Shown: one piece after another, positions 42,601 through 50,619 of the stretch
Position numbering within the stretch: position 1 is the stretch's first letter
How the letters are laid out: each line of letters starts with the position of its first letter
Source: Antarctobacter aquimaris
GTDB taxonomy: Bacteria > Pseudomonadota > Alphaproteobacteria > Rhodobacterales > Rhodobacteraceae
Direction of reading: 5' to 3'
Length of the DNA stretch: 64,000 nt
Assembly: GCF_900184945.1 (NCBI RefSeq)
Contig: NZ_FXYF01000006.1
Location: 1-64,000, forward strand
The notes under the pieces: model-generated
Told to the model about the DNA's origin: nothing
What the model saw: only the letters and a program-made list of their open reading frames with translations
Database searches by the model: none
Program-made: the position numbers and the translations under genes

Positions 42601-43319
42601 GACTGACGGGCAAGAGCGCCTTCATCACCGCCGCCGGCCAGGGCATCGGCCGCGCCATCGCCGAGGCCTATGCGCGCGAGGGCGCCACGGTGACCGCAAC
42701 CGACCTGCGCGCCGACCTGCTGGAGGGCCTGGACGGCACCACCTTTGCGCTGGACGTGACCGACAAGGCAGCCCTGACAACCGCCATCCAGGACGCCGCG
42801 CCGGACATCCTGGTCAACTGCGCGGGCTTCGTCCACGCCGGCCCCCTGCTGGACGCGACGGACGCGGAATTCGACTTTGCCATGACGCTGAACGTCCGCT
42901 CGCAGTTCCACGCCATGCAGGCGGCGGTGCCGGGGATGATCGCCCGCGGCGGCGGCTCCATCGTCAACATCGCCTCGATCGCGGGCAGCATCGTCGCGGC
43001 ACCCAATCGGTGCATCTACGGCACCTCCAAGGCGGCCGTCATCGGCCTGACGAAATCCGTGGCGCTGGACTACGTGACCAAGGGCATCCGGGTGAACTGC
43101 ATCTGCCCGGGCACCGTGGACAGCCCCTCGCTGCATGATCGTTTGCGCGCCATGGGCGACTACGAGGCCGCGCTGAAGGCCTTCAACGCCCGCCAGCCGA
43201 TGGGCCGCATCGGCACACCGCAGGAGATCGCCCACCTGGCGGTCTACCTCGGCTCGGACGAAAGCGCCTTCACCACCGGGCAGGCGCATGTGATCGACGG
43301 GGGATGGGCCACCGGCTGA
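42597..43319 (+). CDS. SDR family dehydrogenase, 2-keto-3-deoxy-L-fuconate dehydrogenase-like
   Basis: The 240-residue protein has TAAGQGIGRA (about 10-19), VNCAGF, the catalytic Ser in IASIAGSIV, YGTSK (about 143-147), and PNRCIYGTSKAAVIGLTKSV with CPGTVDSPSL, which is the pattern of the DHRS6 / 2-keto-3-deoxy-L-fuconate dehydrogenase group. Those enzymes oxidise 2-keto-3-deoxy acids at C4, giving the diketo acid that FAH-family hydrolases cleave; such a hydrolase is encoded at 32047. It overlaps the oxidoreductase by four bases. Confidence 0.9.
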   Translation: MRLTGKSAFITAAGQGIGRAIAEAYAREGATVTATDLRADLLEGLDGTTFALDVTDKAALTTAIQDAAPDILVNCAGFVHAGPLLDATDAEFDFAMTLNVRSQFHAMQAAVPGMIARGGGSIVNIASIAGSIVAAPNRCIYGTSKAAVIGLTKSVALDYVTKGIRVNCICPGTVDSPSLHDRLRAMGDYEAALKAFNARQPMGRIGTPQEIAHLAVYLGSDESAFTTGQAHVIDGGWATG

Positions 43320-43330
43320 CCCTGGCTCAA

Positions 43331-43356
43331 GGACCGGCGCACCGCTGCGCCGGTCC
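43331..43356 (+). terminator. GGACCGGCGCA hairpin after the SDR gene
   Basis: An 11-base-pair stem (GGACCGGCGCA / TGCGCCGGTCC) with a CCGC loop lies 11 bases after the stop. No T run follows, so it is only a possible terminator. Confidence 0.5.
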
Positions 43357-43485
43357 TCGCTGGCACAACCGCCCGGATGAGGCGCCCCGCCACTCCTGGC
43401 GGGACGTGTGTTTACCGTCACTTTGCCGATGACCGAACCCATCGGGCCCTCTTGACCTCCCCCCGCCCTGCCCCGACAAGACCCC

Positions 43486-44394
43486 ATGGCCCAAGCCCAA
43501 CCTCGCGAAGACAAGACCGCCGCCGGCGTCCTGCTGATGGCGCTGGCCGTGGTGTTCTTTACCTGCATCGACAGTTCCGCCAAGTGGCTGATCGTGGCAG
43601 GCCTGCCGGCGCTGCAGGTCGTCTTTGCCCGCTACACCGGGCACTTCCTCGTGGCGCTGCTGCTCTACGGGCTGCGTGATCCGGGGGCTTTCCGATCGAA
43701 TGCGCCGGGACGGCAACTGTTGCGCTCGCTGTTCCTGCTGGGCAGCACCATCCTCAACTTCACCGCGCTGCAATACCTGCCGATCACGGTGACCACGACG
43801 ATCATGTTCGCAGGTCCGGTCGTGGTCACGCTGCTGGCCATCCCGATCCTGGGCGAGACGGTGGGCCTGCGCCGCATCCTCGCCGTCTGTTCAGGCTTCC
43901 TCGGCGTCATCGTGGTGATGCAGCCCTGGGGGGCCGAGTTCCACCCGGCGATGTTCCTGTGCCTGGCCGCGCTGACCTGCGCCTCGCTCTATTTCCTGAT
44001 GACCCGCCTGCTGGCCGGGATCGAGGCGAACGCCACGCACCAGCTGTGGTCCTCCGGCATCGCCGCGGCCACGCTGCTGCCCTTCGTGCTGTCGGGCTGG
44101 GCCTGGCCCACGGGCGGCGACTGGATCCCCTTCGTGCTGATCGGCATCTTTGGCGCGGTGGGGCACATCGCGGTGACCACGGCGCACCGCTGGGCGGATG
44201 CCTCCATCCTGGCGCCGGTGATCTACATCCAGATCTTCCTGGCCGCCTTTGCCGGCTGGCTGCTGTTCGACACGCTGCCCACGGTCTGGACGCTGGGCGG
44301 CGGCGCGATCATCATCGCCTCGGGCCTCTACATCTGGCAGCGCGAACGCAAGCTTCGCAAGGACGTGGTCCGCCCGGAACCGTCCCCCCGCTGA
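43486..44394 (+). CDS. DMT family transporter (EamA)
   Basis: The 302-residue protein has ten hydrophobic segments in two EamA halves (about 12-130 and 150-285) and a basic C-terminus. The DMT entry is GVLLMALAVVFFTCIDSSAKW, and FLGSTILNF-like helices follow. Such carriers export metabolites or amino acids. It follows the SDR of the sugar-acid island after 166 bases; the substrate is unknown. It ends at palindromes shared with the convergent SDR gene. Confidence 0.88.
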   Translation: MAQAQPREDKTAAGVLLMALAVVFFTCIDSSAKWLIVAGLPALQVVFARYTGHFLVALLLYGLRDPGAFRSNAPGRQLLRSLFLLGSTILNFTALQYLPITVTTTIMFAGPVVVTLLAIPILGETVGLRRILAVCSGFLGVIVVMQPWGAEFHPAMFLCLAALTCASLYFLMTRLLAGIEANATHQLWSSGIAAATLLPFVLSGWAWPTGGDWIPFVLIGIFGAVGHIAVTTAHRWADASILAPVIYIQIFLAAFAGWLLFDTLPTVWTLGGGAIIIASGLYIWQRERKLRKDVVRPEPSPR

Positions 44395-44411
44395 GTACGG
44401 CGCGCGCCAAA

Positions 44412-44454
44412 AAAAATCGTCCACGATTTTTGCAAATTCCGTCCACGGAATTTG
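44412..44454. repeat. Two palindromes between the DMT transporter and a convergent SDR
   Basis: AAAAATCGT-CC-ACGATTTTT (44412-44431) and CAAATTCCGT-CC-ACGGAATTTG (44433-44454) stand in succession, followed by GCCGCCCC. The second unit closely resembles the unit at 41486. Confidence 0.75.
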
Positions 44455-44510
44455 GCCGCCCCACCCCGACGGCGCGCGCGGACGGGCCGCGCCCGACAAG
44501 GCCGCCGGCC

Positions 44511-45248
44511 TCAGCCGCGCCCGATGTAGGGCATCGCCGAGGCCATGACGGTCATGAACTGCACGTTCGCCCCCAGCGGCAAAGAGGCCATGTGCAGCAC
44601 CGAGGAGGCCACATGCGCCACGTCCATCACCGGCTCGACCGCGATGGAGCCGTCCGCCTGTGGCACGCCCTTGGTCATCTTCTGCGCCATGTCGGTCAGC
44701 GCGTTGCCGATGTCGATCTGCCCGCAGGCGATGTTGTAGGGCCGCCCGTCCAGCGACAGCGAGCGGGTCAGCCCGGTGATCGCGTGTTTCGACGCGGTAT
44801 AGGGGGCCGAGCCCCAGCGCGGCACATAGGCCGAGACCGAGCCGTTGTTGATGATCCGCCCGCCCATCGGATCCTGCCGGCGCATCCGGGCAAAGGCCGC
44901 GCGGGCACAGATGAACGACCCGGTCAGGTTGATGTCGATGCAACGCCGCCAGTCGGCCACGCTGATCTCGTCCACCGGAGCCCCCATGACCGACACGCCG
45001 GCGTTGTTGAACAGGGCGTCGATCCGGCCCCATTCTGCAACGGCCTTGTCAAAGGCCGCATCCACCTGCGCCTCGTCGACCACGTCGCAGGGCAGCGCCA
45101 GCGCGTTATCGTGGCTGTCCGCCATCTCGGCCACGCTCTCGGGCGTCCGCCCGACGATGCCGACGCGCCAGCCGGCGTCCAGAAAGACCTGAGCGCAGGC
45201 CTTGCCGATACCGCGGGCGCCGCCGGTGATGATGATGCTCTGACCCAT
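44511..45248 (-). CDS. SDR family oxidoreductase
   Basis: The 245-residue protein has TGGARGIGKA (about 8-17), NNAGVS (about 81-86), the catalytic Ser in NGSVSAYVPRWGSAPYTASK and Tyr/Lys in YTASK. The C-terminal segment FMTVMASAMPYIGRG differs from classical SDR ends. It is downstream of the IlvD/Edd gene on the minus strand with a REP-like element between. A sugar or sugar-acid dehydrogenase role fits the island. Confidence 0.88.
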   Translation of the reverse strand: MGQSIIITGGARGIGKACAQVFLDAGWRVGIVGRTPESVAEMADSHDNALALPCDVVDEAQVDAAFDKAVAEWGRIDALFNNAGVSVMGAPVDEISVADWRRCIDINLTGSFICARAAFARMRRQDPMGGRIINNGSVSAYVPRWGSAPYTASKHAITGLTRSLSLDGRPYNIACGQIDIGNALTDMAQKMTKGVPQADGSIAVEPVMDVAHVASSVLHMASLPLGANVQFMTVMASAMPYIGRG

Positions 45249-45264
45249 GTCCCTGCGTCTCCTG

Positions 45265-45322
45265 TCTTCTTTGGTTTTGAAAATACCTCGGGGGGGGCCG
45301 CAGGCGGGGGGCAGCGCCCCCC
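45265..45322 (-). repeat. REP-like intergenic element
   Basis: TCTTCTTTGGTTTTGAAAAT and ACCTCGGGGGGG, a shortened inverted repeat and GGGGGGCAGCGCCCCCC follow in order. The second hairpin is reduced compared with the 62015 copy. Confidence 0.75.
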
Positions 45323-45347
45323 TCCGACCTTGCCACCGGGCACGGCC

Positions 45348-47129
45348 TCAGTGGTTGTCGCGCGGCAGGTCCTTGCGGATGCGCTGGTAGGCGGTCGCCA
45401 GTTCCAGGCAGCCGCCATTGGCCAACTGCCCGACATGCGCGCGGTAGATCTCCTGCCAGGGGGTCTGGTTGACGATCACCGGCGCGGTCCAGGCCGCCTT
45501 GCGCGCCTCCCACTCGTCCTCCGGCACCAGCGCGTCCATGCGCGAGACATTGAGGTCCAGCCGCACCCGGTCCCCGGTCTTCAGGAACGCCAAGCCGCCG
45601 CCCACCACCGACTCGGGTGAGGCGTTCAGGATCGACGGGCTCTCCGAGGTGCCGGACTGCCGCCCGTCGCCCACCGTCGGCAGGTGGGTGATGCCGGCCT
45701 TCACCAGCGCGTCCGGCGGCTGCATGTTCACCACCTCGGCCGATCCCGGGTAGCCCACGCAACCCACGCCGCGGATGAACAGCACCGTGTGATCGTCGAT
45801 GCCCAGGTCAGGGTCGTTGATCCGGTCGTGGTAGTCCTCCGGCCCCTCGAAGACCACGGCGCGCGCCTCGAACACGCCCTCGTTGCCGGGCTCGGACAGG
45901 AACCGCTTGCGGAACTCGGCCGAGATCACGCTGGTCTTCATCAGTGCCGAGTCGAACAGGTTGCCCGTCAGCACCTTGAAGCCCGCCTTGGTGCGCATCG
46001 GCGCGTCGTAGCGCTTGATGACGTCGGTATCCAGGCTGTCGACCCCGGCCAGGTTGGCGCCCAGGGTGTTGCCGGTCGCGGTCATCACCTCGGTGTGCAG
46101 CCGCCCGGCGGCCATCAACTCGCCCATCACGGCGGGCACGCCGCCGGCGCGGAAAAAGCTTTCGCCCAGGTATTCACCGGCCGGCTGCATGTTGACCAGC
46201 AGCGGCACGTCGTAACCCACCGTCTCCCAGTCCTTGACGTCCAGCTGCACCCCCGCGTGCCGCGCGATGGCCTGCAAATGCGGCGGTGCGTTGGTCGAGC
46301 CGCCGATGGCCGAGTTCACCACGATAGCATTCTCGAAGGCCTCGCGGGTAAGGATGTCCGACGGCTTGAGATCCTCGTAGACCATCTCGACGATACGCTG
46401 CCCGGTCTCGTAGGCCATGGCCATACGCTCACGGAACGGCGCGGGAATCGCGCTGTTGCCGGTCAGCGACATGCCCAGCGCCTCGGCCATGGCGTTCATG
46501 GTGCTGGCGGTGCCCATGGTGTTGCAATGGCCCAGCGAGGGCGCCGAGGAACAGACCCGCGCCATGAACTCCTCGTAGTCGATCTTGCCCTCGGCCAGCA
46601 GGCGGCGCGATTCCCAGACGATGGTGCCGCTGCCCGCGCGCTTGCCCTTCCACCAGCCGTCCAGCATCGGCCCGCCGTTCAGCGCGATGGCCGGCAGGTC
46701 GACCGTGGCCGCGCCCATCAGCATGGCCGGCGTGGTCTTGTCGCAGCCGGTGGTCAGCACCACCCCGTCGATGGGATAGCCATGCAGCACCTCGACAAGG
46801 CTCAGGTAGGCCAGGTTGCGGTCCAGCGCGGCGGTCGGCCGCTTGCCGGTCTCCTGGATCGGGTGGACCGGGAATTCCATCGGGATGCCGCCCGCCTCGC
46901 GGATGCCCGCCTTGATCCGGTCCATCAGAAAGACGTGGATCTTGTTGCAGGGGGCAATGTCGCTGCCGGTGTTGGCGATGCCGATGATCGGCTTTTCACC
47001 CTGCAACTCGTCGCGGGTAAAGGCCTGGTTCTGATAACGCTCGACATAGAGCGCGGTCATGCCCGGATTGTTGGGATTGTCGAACCACTCCTGCGAGCGG
47101 AAGCGCTTGTTGGCGCGCGTGTCGGACAT
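45348..47129 (-). CDS. IlvD/Edd family sugar-acid dehydratase
   Basis: The 593-residue protein matches [2Fe-2S] pentonate-type dehydratases (xylonate/arabonate/fuconate). The cluster-type cysteines lie in SDIAPCNKIH, LTTGCDKTTPAMLM and SLGHCNTMGTAST, and the VVNSAIGGSTN and RGVGCVGYPGSAE blocks are present. These enzymes dehydrate sugar acids to 2-keto-3-deoxy acids. Start at ATG 47129 after GGGGAGGAAGACC. The TGGTATACCA-type operator at 47195 lies 66 bases upstream. Confidence 0.93.
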   Translation of the reverse strand: MSDTRANKRFRSQEWFDNPNNPGMTALYVERYQNQAFTRDELQGEKPIIGIANTGSDIAPCNKIHVFLMDRIKAGIREAGGIPMEFPVHPIQETGKRPTAALDRNLAYLSLVEVLHGYPIDGVVLTTGCDKTTPAMLMGAATVDLPAIALNGGPMLDGWWKGKRAGSGTIVWESRRLLAEGKIDYEEFMARVCSSAPSLGHCNTMGTASTMNAMAEALGMSLTGNSAIPAPFRERMAMAYETGQRIVEMVYEDLKPSDILTREAFENAIVVNSAIGGSTNAPPHLQAIARHAGVQLDVKDWETVGYDVPLLVNMQPAGEYLGESFFRAGGVPAVMGELMAAGRLHTEVMTATGNTLGANLAGVDSLDTDVIKRYDAPMRTKAGFKVLTGNLFDSALMKTSVISAEFRKRFLSEPGNEGVFEARAVVFEGPEDYHDRINDPDLGIDDHTVLFIRGVGCVGYPGSAEVVNMQPPDALVKAGITHLPTVGDGRQSGTSESPSILNASPESVVGGGLAFLKTGDRVRLDLNVSRMDALVPEDEWEARKAAWTAPVIVNQTPWQEIYRAHVGQLANGGCLELATAYQRIRKDLPRDNH

Positions 47130-47194
47130 GGTCTTCCTCCCCTGGGACGCGCCCGCCGATTCTGGCGGGTCTGGTGTCTTGTACGAGCATTTCA

Positions 47195-47210
47195 ATTTGG
47201 TATACCAAAT
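47195..47210. promoter_or_regulatory. TGGTATACCA-type palindrome upstream of the IlvD/Edd gene and the 47274 gene
   Basis: ATTTGGTATACCAAAT is a perfect 16-base palindrome in the divergent gap. It has the same core as the sites beside the GntR gene at 33683. Confidence 0.75.
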
Positions 47211-47273
47211 GCAAGCCGCTCGGGACAAACCGGGCGCGACGGGCGCACGGCGCCCAGCCCTGGGAGGACCTTC

Positions 47274-47795
47274 ATGATCCGCAGCCTGGCCGCCTGTGCG
47301 GTGCCCCTTGCCCTGCTCCTTGCGGCCCCCGCCGGGGCCGAGGGCCGTCTCGACATCACGACGGTCAACGCCTGTGTCGCCACCTCGACAGAACTTGGCA
47401 CCTCACCCAACGGCTGCGTCGACCAGGCCCATGCCCCGTGTTTGCAGGTGGACAGTGAAACGCCCGCCGTGGCGACGCTCTGTTTCGAAGAGACCCGCGC
47501 CGACTGGTCCGCCGCCATCTCCGCCCGCATGGCCACCCTGTCAGCGACCGCGCCCGAGCGGCTGGCCGCGCTGGCCGGGATCGAACTGAAATACGACCTG
47601 CTGACCGCGCTGGTGCAATGCGACCGGATGGAGGAACTGGCCCAGCTGCGCGAGATTGCCGCCGAGGATACCTTGCTGCAAAAGACCCGCTGCGCCGCCA
47701 CCGCCTCGGGGCTGGCCTATGTCCGCCTGCTCTGGCGCCTGCCCGACCCCGAAACCGCCCCACAATCGCCCCCCGCCCAGGAGAAAGACCAATGA
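47274..47795 (+). CDS. Hypothetical periplasmic protein, LprI-like
   Basis: The 173-residue protein has a signal peptide (about 1-22, AAPAGA cleavage) and six cysteines (VNACVATS, NGCVDQAHAPCLQ, TLCFEET, VQCDRM, KTRCAAT) in a mostly helical mature part. The cysteine spacing and DUF1311-like helices recall the LprI/lysozyme-inhibitor group, but the match is weak. GGGAGGACCTTC precedes the ATG. It overlaps the RraA-type gene by four bases (ATGA), so the two are co-translated. Confidence 0.7.
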   Translation: MIRSLAACAVPLALLLAAPAGAEGRLDITTVNACVATSTELGTSPNGCVDQAHAPCLQVDSETPAVATLCFEETRADWSAAISARMATLSATAPERLAALAGIELKYDLLTALVQCDRMEELAQLREIAAEDTLLQKTRCAATASGLAYVRLLWRLPDPETAPQSPPAQEKDQ

Positions 47796-48490
47796 TCGGA
47801 GAACCGCCCAAGCTGACGCTGATCAAGGGCACACCGCGCCCGACGGCCGCGCAGATCGCCGCCTTCCAGGGGGTCGAGACCGCGTTTCTCTGCGACGCCA
47901 TGGGCGGCCTCGGCGCCATGCACACCAGCATCGGCCCCATCGGCTTTGGCCGCGACCTCGACTGCCGCGCGGCCGGCCCGGCCCTGGTGGCCGACAGCGG
48001 CCCCGGCGACATCATCGCGACCCTTGCCGCCGTGCACCGGCTGACGCCCGGCGACATCCTGGTGCACGCGGCCCACGGCCACCAGGGCTGCGCCACCATC
48101 GGCGACCAGCTCTCGGGGATGTTGAAGAACGCAGGTGCCGCAGGCTTCGTCACCGATGGTCCGATGCGCGACTACGCGGGCATCGTCGCCGCCGGCCTGC
48201 CCTCCTGGTGCACTGGGCTGAACCCCAACTCGCCCTTCACCTCCGGCCCCGGCACGCTGGGCGGCAGCGCGGTTGTCGGCGGCTGCCAGATCGCCACCGG
48301 CGACATGATCGTTGCCGACCGCAATGGCGTGGTGGTGATCCCCTTCGCACAGATCGACAAGGTGCTGGCCCGGTTGAAGGATGTGGCCCGGCTGGAGGCC
48401 GAACTGGAAGCCAAGGTCAAGGCGGGCTTCCGCGATCCGCTGGACCTGGACGCCATGTTGGCCGACGGCACTGCGGTGGAGATCGGGTAA
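47792..48490 (+). CDS. RraA family protein (aldolase/4-carboxy-4-hydroxy-2-oxoadipate aldolase-like)
   Basis: The 232-residue protein has the RraA fold with DILVHAAHGHQGCATIGDQLS, GAAGFVTDGPMRDYAGI (the metal-binding/active site D-G-x-x-R-D, about 118-127) and GDMIVADRNGVVVIP (about 170-184). Family enzymes are class II aldolases for 4-hydroxy-2-oxo acids or pyruvate-forming splits, and RNase E regulators. In this island an aldolase for a 2-keto acid is the better guess. It is coupled to the preceding small protein. Confidence 0.88.
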   Translation: MIGEPPKLTLIKGTPRPTAAQIAAFQGVETAFLCDAMGGLGAMHTSIGPIGFGRDLDCRAAGPALVADSGPGDIIATLAAVHRLTPGDILVHAAHGHQGCATIGDQLSGMLKNAGAAGFVTDGPMRDYAGIVAAGLPSWCTGLNPNSPFTSGPGTLGGSAVVGGCQIATGDMIVADRNGVVVIPFAQIDKVLARLKDVARLEAELEAKVKAGFRDPLDLDAMLADGTAVEIG

Positions 48491-48627
48491 GGGGGCGCTG
48501 CCCCCGTCGCCTGCGGCGACTCCCCCGGAGGTATTTGCGCAGAGAAGAAACACGGGCTTGCGCTTCTTCTTTGTGAAAATACTCCCGGGGTGAATGGTCC
48601 GCAGGACCAGAGGGGCAGCGCCCCTCG
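48491..48627. repeat. Two REP-like elements in face-to-face arrangement
   Basis: A forward copy (48491-48550, GGGGGCGCTGCCCCC ... CAGAGAAGAAAC) is followed 12 bases later by a reverse copy (48563-48627, CTTCTTCTTTGTGAAAATAC ... AGGGGCAGCGCCCCT). The pair can fold into one large stem and lies between convergent RraA and PhyH genes. Confidence 0.8.
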
Positions 48628-48652
48628 GCTTTCCCGATGTATCTGCAAATGG

Positions 48653-49543
48653 TCAGGCAAAGGCGCTCTTCGCACCTGCGCTCATCTGCGTCTTGAAGAT
48701 CGAGGTGTTGTCCGGTGCCGGCGGCAGTGGCAGGGTCACGGGCACATTCTCGAGCCTCGGCGTCAGACAGGGCACCCCGGAGATCATCCGGTCCTGGAAA
48801 TCCGCCCAGAACCTGCGCTGGCCGAGCGAATGAATGTAGCTCGACCCGCCGAGCAAGGGCCAGGCGTCGGCGGCCGCGCATTCGTAGAACAGGATCTTGC
48901 GGGCGCGGTCCGACAGGTTGGGCGCCGATCCGTGCAACAGGCGCACATGATGCACCGTCATGTCCCCCGCCTTGCCGGTCAGGGTGACGATGCGCTCCTT
49001 CTCGAACAGCGTGTCGTCCGGGTCGATTGCGCCGGCAAAGACGCCGTTCACATGGTGGCTCAGAACCGGTCCCCTGTGCGACCCGGGGATCACCATCAGC
49101 GGGCCGTTTTCCGGGGTCACGTCCTCCAGCATCAACCCGAAGGCCAGCAGCGAGTCGTTGGTGGCCGGGTAGAAGGCCCAATCCTGGTGCCACTCCACCG
49201 CCGCGCCACCGCCCGGCGCCTTGCAGTTCAGCTTGGCGGTGTTCAGCACCGTGTCCGGGCCGAGAAGGTCGTTCAGCACCTCGGTCACGCCGGAATGTTT
49301 CAGAATGCGGTCGTAGACCGGGTGTTGCTTGTGCGGCAGCTTGATCCGGGTCAGGCGCGGGGCGGCGGCCGAATGCCCCTTGTCCAGGTCGAAGCGGTCG
49401 TCGCTTTCAATGACCTGGCGCGAGGCCTCGATCAGGTCGTTGGTGACCTGCTGGAGCTCCGCCAGTTCGGCCGGTGTCACCACCTGCTCGACCTTGAGGT
49501 AGCCGTTTTCGGCGTAGAACGTTCTTTGATCCTGGCTCAGCAT
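48653..49543 (-). CDS. Phytanoyl-CoA dioxygenase family protein
   Basis: The 296-residue Fe(II)/2-oxoglutarate oxygenase has iron ligands in VEWHQDWAFYPA (about 113-124) and a later His (VHHVRLLHGSAPNLS, about 198-212), with the oxoglutarate Arg in SDRARKILFYE. AAGCAGGAGGACAGG precedes the ATG at 49543. It is divergent from a LacI regulator with a shared operator, so it is probably that regulator's target. The second PhyH enzyme in the island (38852) is different in sequence. Confidence 0.88.
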   Translation of the reverse strand: MLSQDQRTFYAENGYLKVEQVVTPAELAELQQVTNDLIEASRQVIESDDRFDLDKGHSAAAPRLTRIKLPHKQHPVYDRILKHSGVTEVLNDLLGPDTVLNTAKLNCKAPGGGAAVEWHQDWAFYPATNDSLLAFGLMLEDVTPENGPLMVIPGSHRGPVLSHHVNGVFAGAIDPDDTLFEKERIVTLTGKAGDMTVHHVRLLHGSAPNLSDRARKILFYECAAADAWPLLGGSSYIHSLGQRRFWADFQDRMISGVPCLTPRLENVPVTLPLPPAPDNTSIFKTQMSAGAKSAFA

Positions 49544-49560
49544 TGCCTGTCCTCCTGCTT

Positions 49561-49576
49561 ATGGTATCGATACCAT
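49561..49576. promoter_or_regulatory. ATGGTATCGATACCAT operator in the lacI-phyH intergenic region
   Basis: This is a perfect 16-base palindrome with the central CG typical of LacI-family operators. It sits 18 bases before the PhyH ATG (minus strand) and 33 bases before the lacI ATG. Its ATGGTA half-sites resemble the GntR sites, but the arms are four bases further apart. Confidence 0.75.
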
Positions 49577-49608
49577 CGCAGGATCGAAGCTGTCAAACGG
49601 AGGCAGGG

Positions 49609-50619
49609 ATGAGCGGTCAGCGCAGATGGGTGACGATGGGCGACGTGGCGCGCGCCGCCGGGGTCGGCAAGATCACCGTCAGCCGCGCCCTGCGCACGCC
49701 GTCCAGGGTCAGCCCCGAGACGCTGGAAAAGGTGCAGAAGGCCGTGATGGACCTGGGCTATGTCCGGGACGAAACCGCCGGGGCGCTGTCCTCGCAGCGC
49801 TCGCGCGTCGTCGGTGCGCTGGTCTCGACGCTGGAACAGCCGGTCTTTGCCACCACGATTCGCGGGCTGGAGGAGGGCCTGAGTGCAGGCGGTTTGCAAC
49901 TGTTGCTGGGCAGCACGCGCTACGAGCCGGGAAAGGAGGCCCTGATGGTCTCCACCCTGCTGGGGCGCCGCCCCGACGCCCTGATCCTGACCAGCACCGA
50001 ACATACCGAGGCCACCCGCCGCCTGCTGGACAATGCCCGGCTCCCGGTGATCGAGCTGTGGGAACTGCCGGACCGGCCGATCCACGCCGCGGTCGGCTTT
50101 TCCAACCGGGCGGCGGGGTTCGACATGGCGCGGCACCTGATCGGCAGCGGGCGCCAGCGCCTCGCCTTCCTGCGCACAAGGCGCGGCGCCGACACCCGCG
50201 CGGACCTGCGCCAGAAGGGCTATCTCGATGCGCTGGGCGGGCGGTCGCCGCGCATCCTTGCGATCCCGACGGGCGACGACCTCAGCGGGCCGGACTACGG
50301 CGCACGCGGGCTGACGCAGCTGCTCGACCGCTGGCCGGACACCGACGCCGTGGTCTGCGTTTCGGACGGGCTGGCGGTGGGCGCGCTGTGCGAGGCGCGG
50401 CGGTGCGGGCTGTCGGTGCCGGGCGACCTGGCGGTCACCGGCTTCGGCGACATCGACGTGGCGGGTGACGCGGCGCTGGCGCTGACCACCGTGCGCATCG
50501 ACGGCGAGGCGATCGGCCGCGAGGCCGCGCGCCTGACCCTTGCCGCCACCTCGGGCGAGGACATCAGGGGCCAGCGCATCGACCTCGGTTACACCCTGAT
50601 GCGCCGCGCGACCGGCTAG
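49609..50619 (+). CDS. LacI family transcriptional regulator
   Basis: The 336-residue repressor has an N-terminal HTH (about 8-30, VTMGDVARAAGVGKITVSRAL) with the hinge before RSRVVGALVST, and a periplasmic-binding-protein-like sugar domain (about 62-335). The ATG at 49609 follows GGAGGCAGGG. An earlier in-frame ATG at 49543 lies inside the operator region. It sits beside the PhyH gene with a LacI operator and adjoins an NAD-binding 2-hydroxyacid dehydrogenase at its 3' end; the inducer is probably a sugar or sugar acid. Confidence 0.92.
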   Translation: MSGQRRWVTMGDVARAAGVGKITVSRALRTPSRVSPETLEKVQKAVMDLGYVRDETAGALSSQRSRVVGALVSTLEQPVFATTIRGLEEGLSAGGLQLLLGSTRYEPGKEALMVSTLLGRRPDALILTSTEHTEATRRLLDNARLPVIELWELPDRPIHAAVGFSNRAAGFDMARHLIGSGRQRLAFLRTRRGADTRADLRQKGYLDALGGRSPRILAIPTGDDLSGPDYGARGLTQLLDRWPDTDAVVCVSDGLAVGALCEARRCGLSVPGDLAVTGFGDIDVAGDAALALTTVRIDGEAIGREAARLTLAATSGEDIRGQRIDLGYTLMRRATG

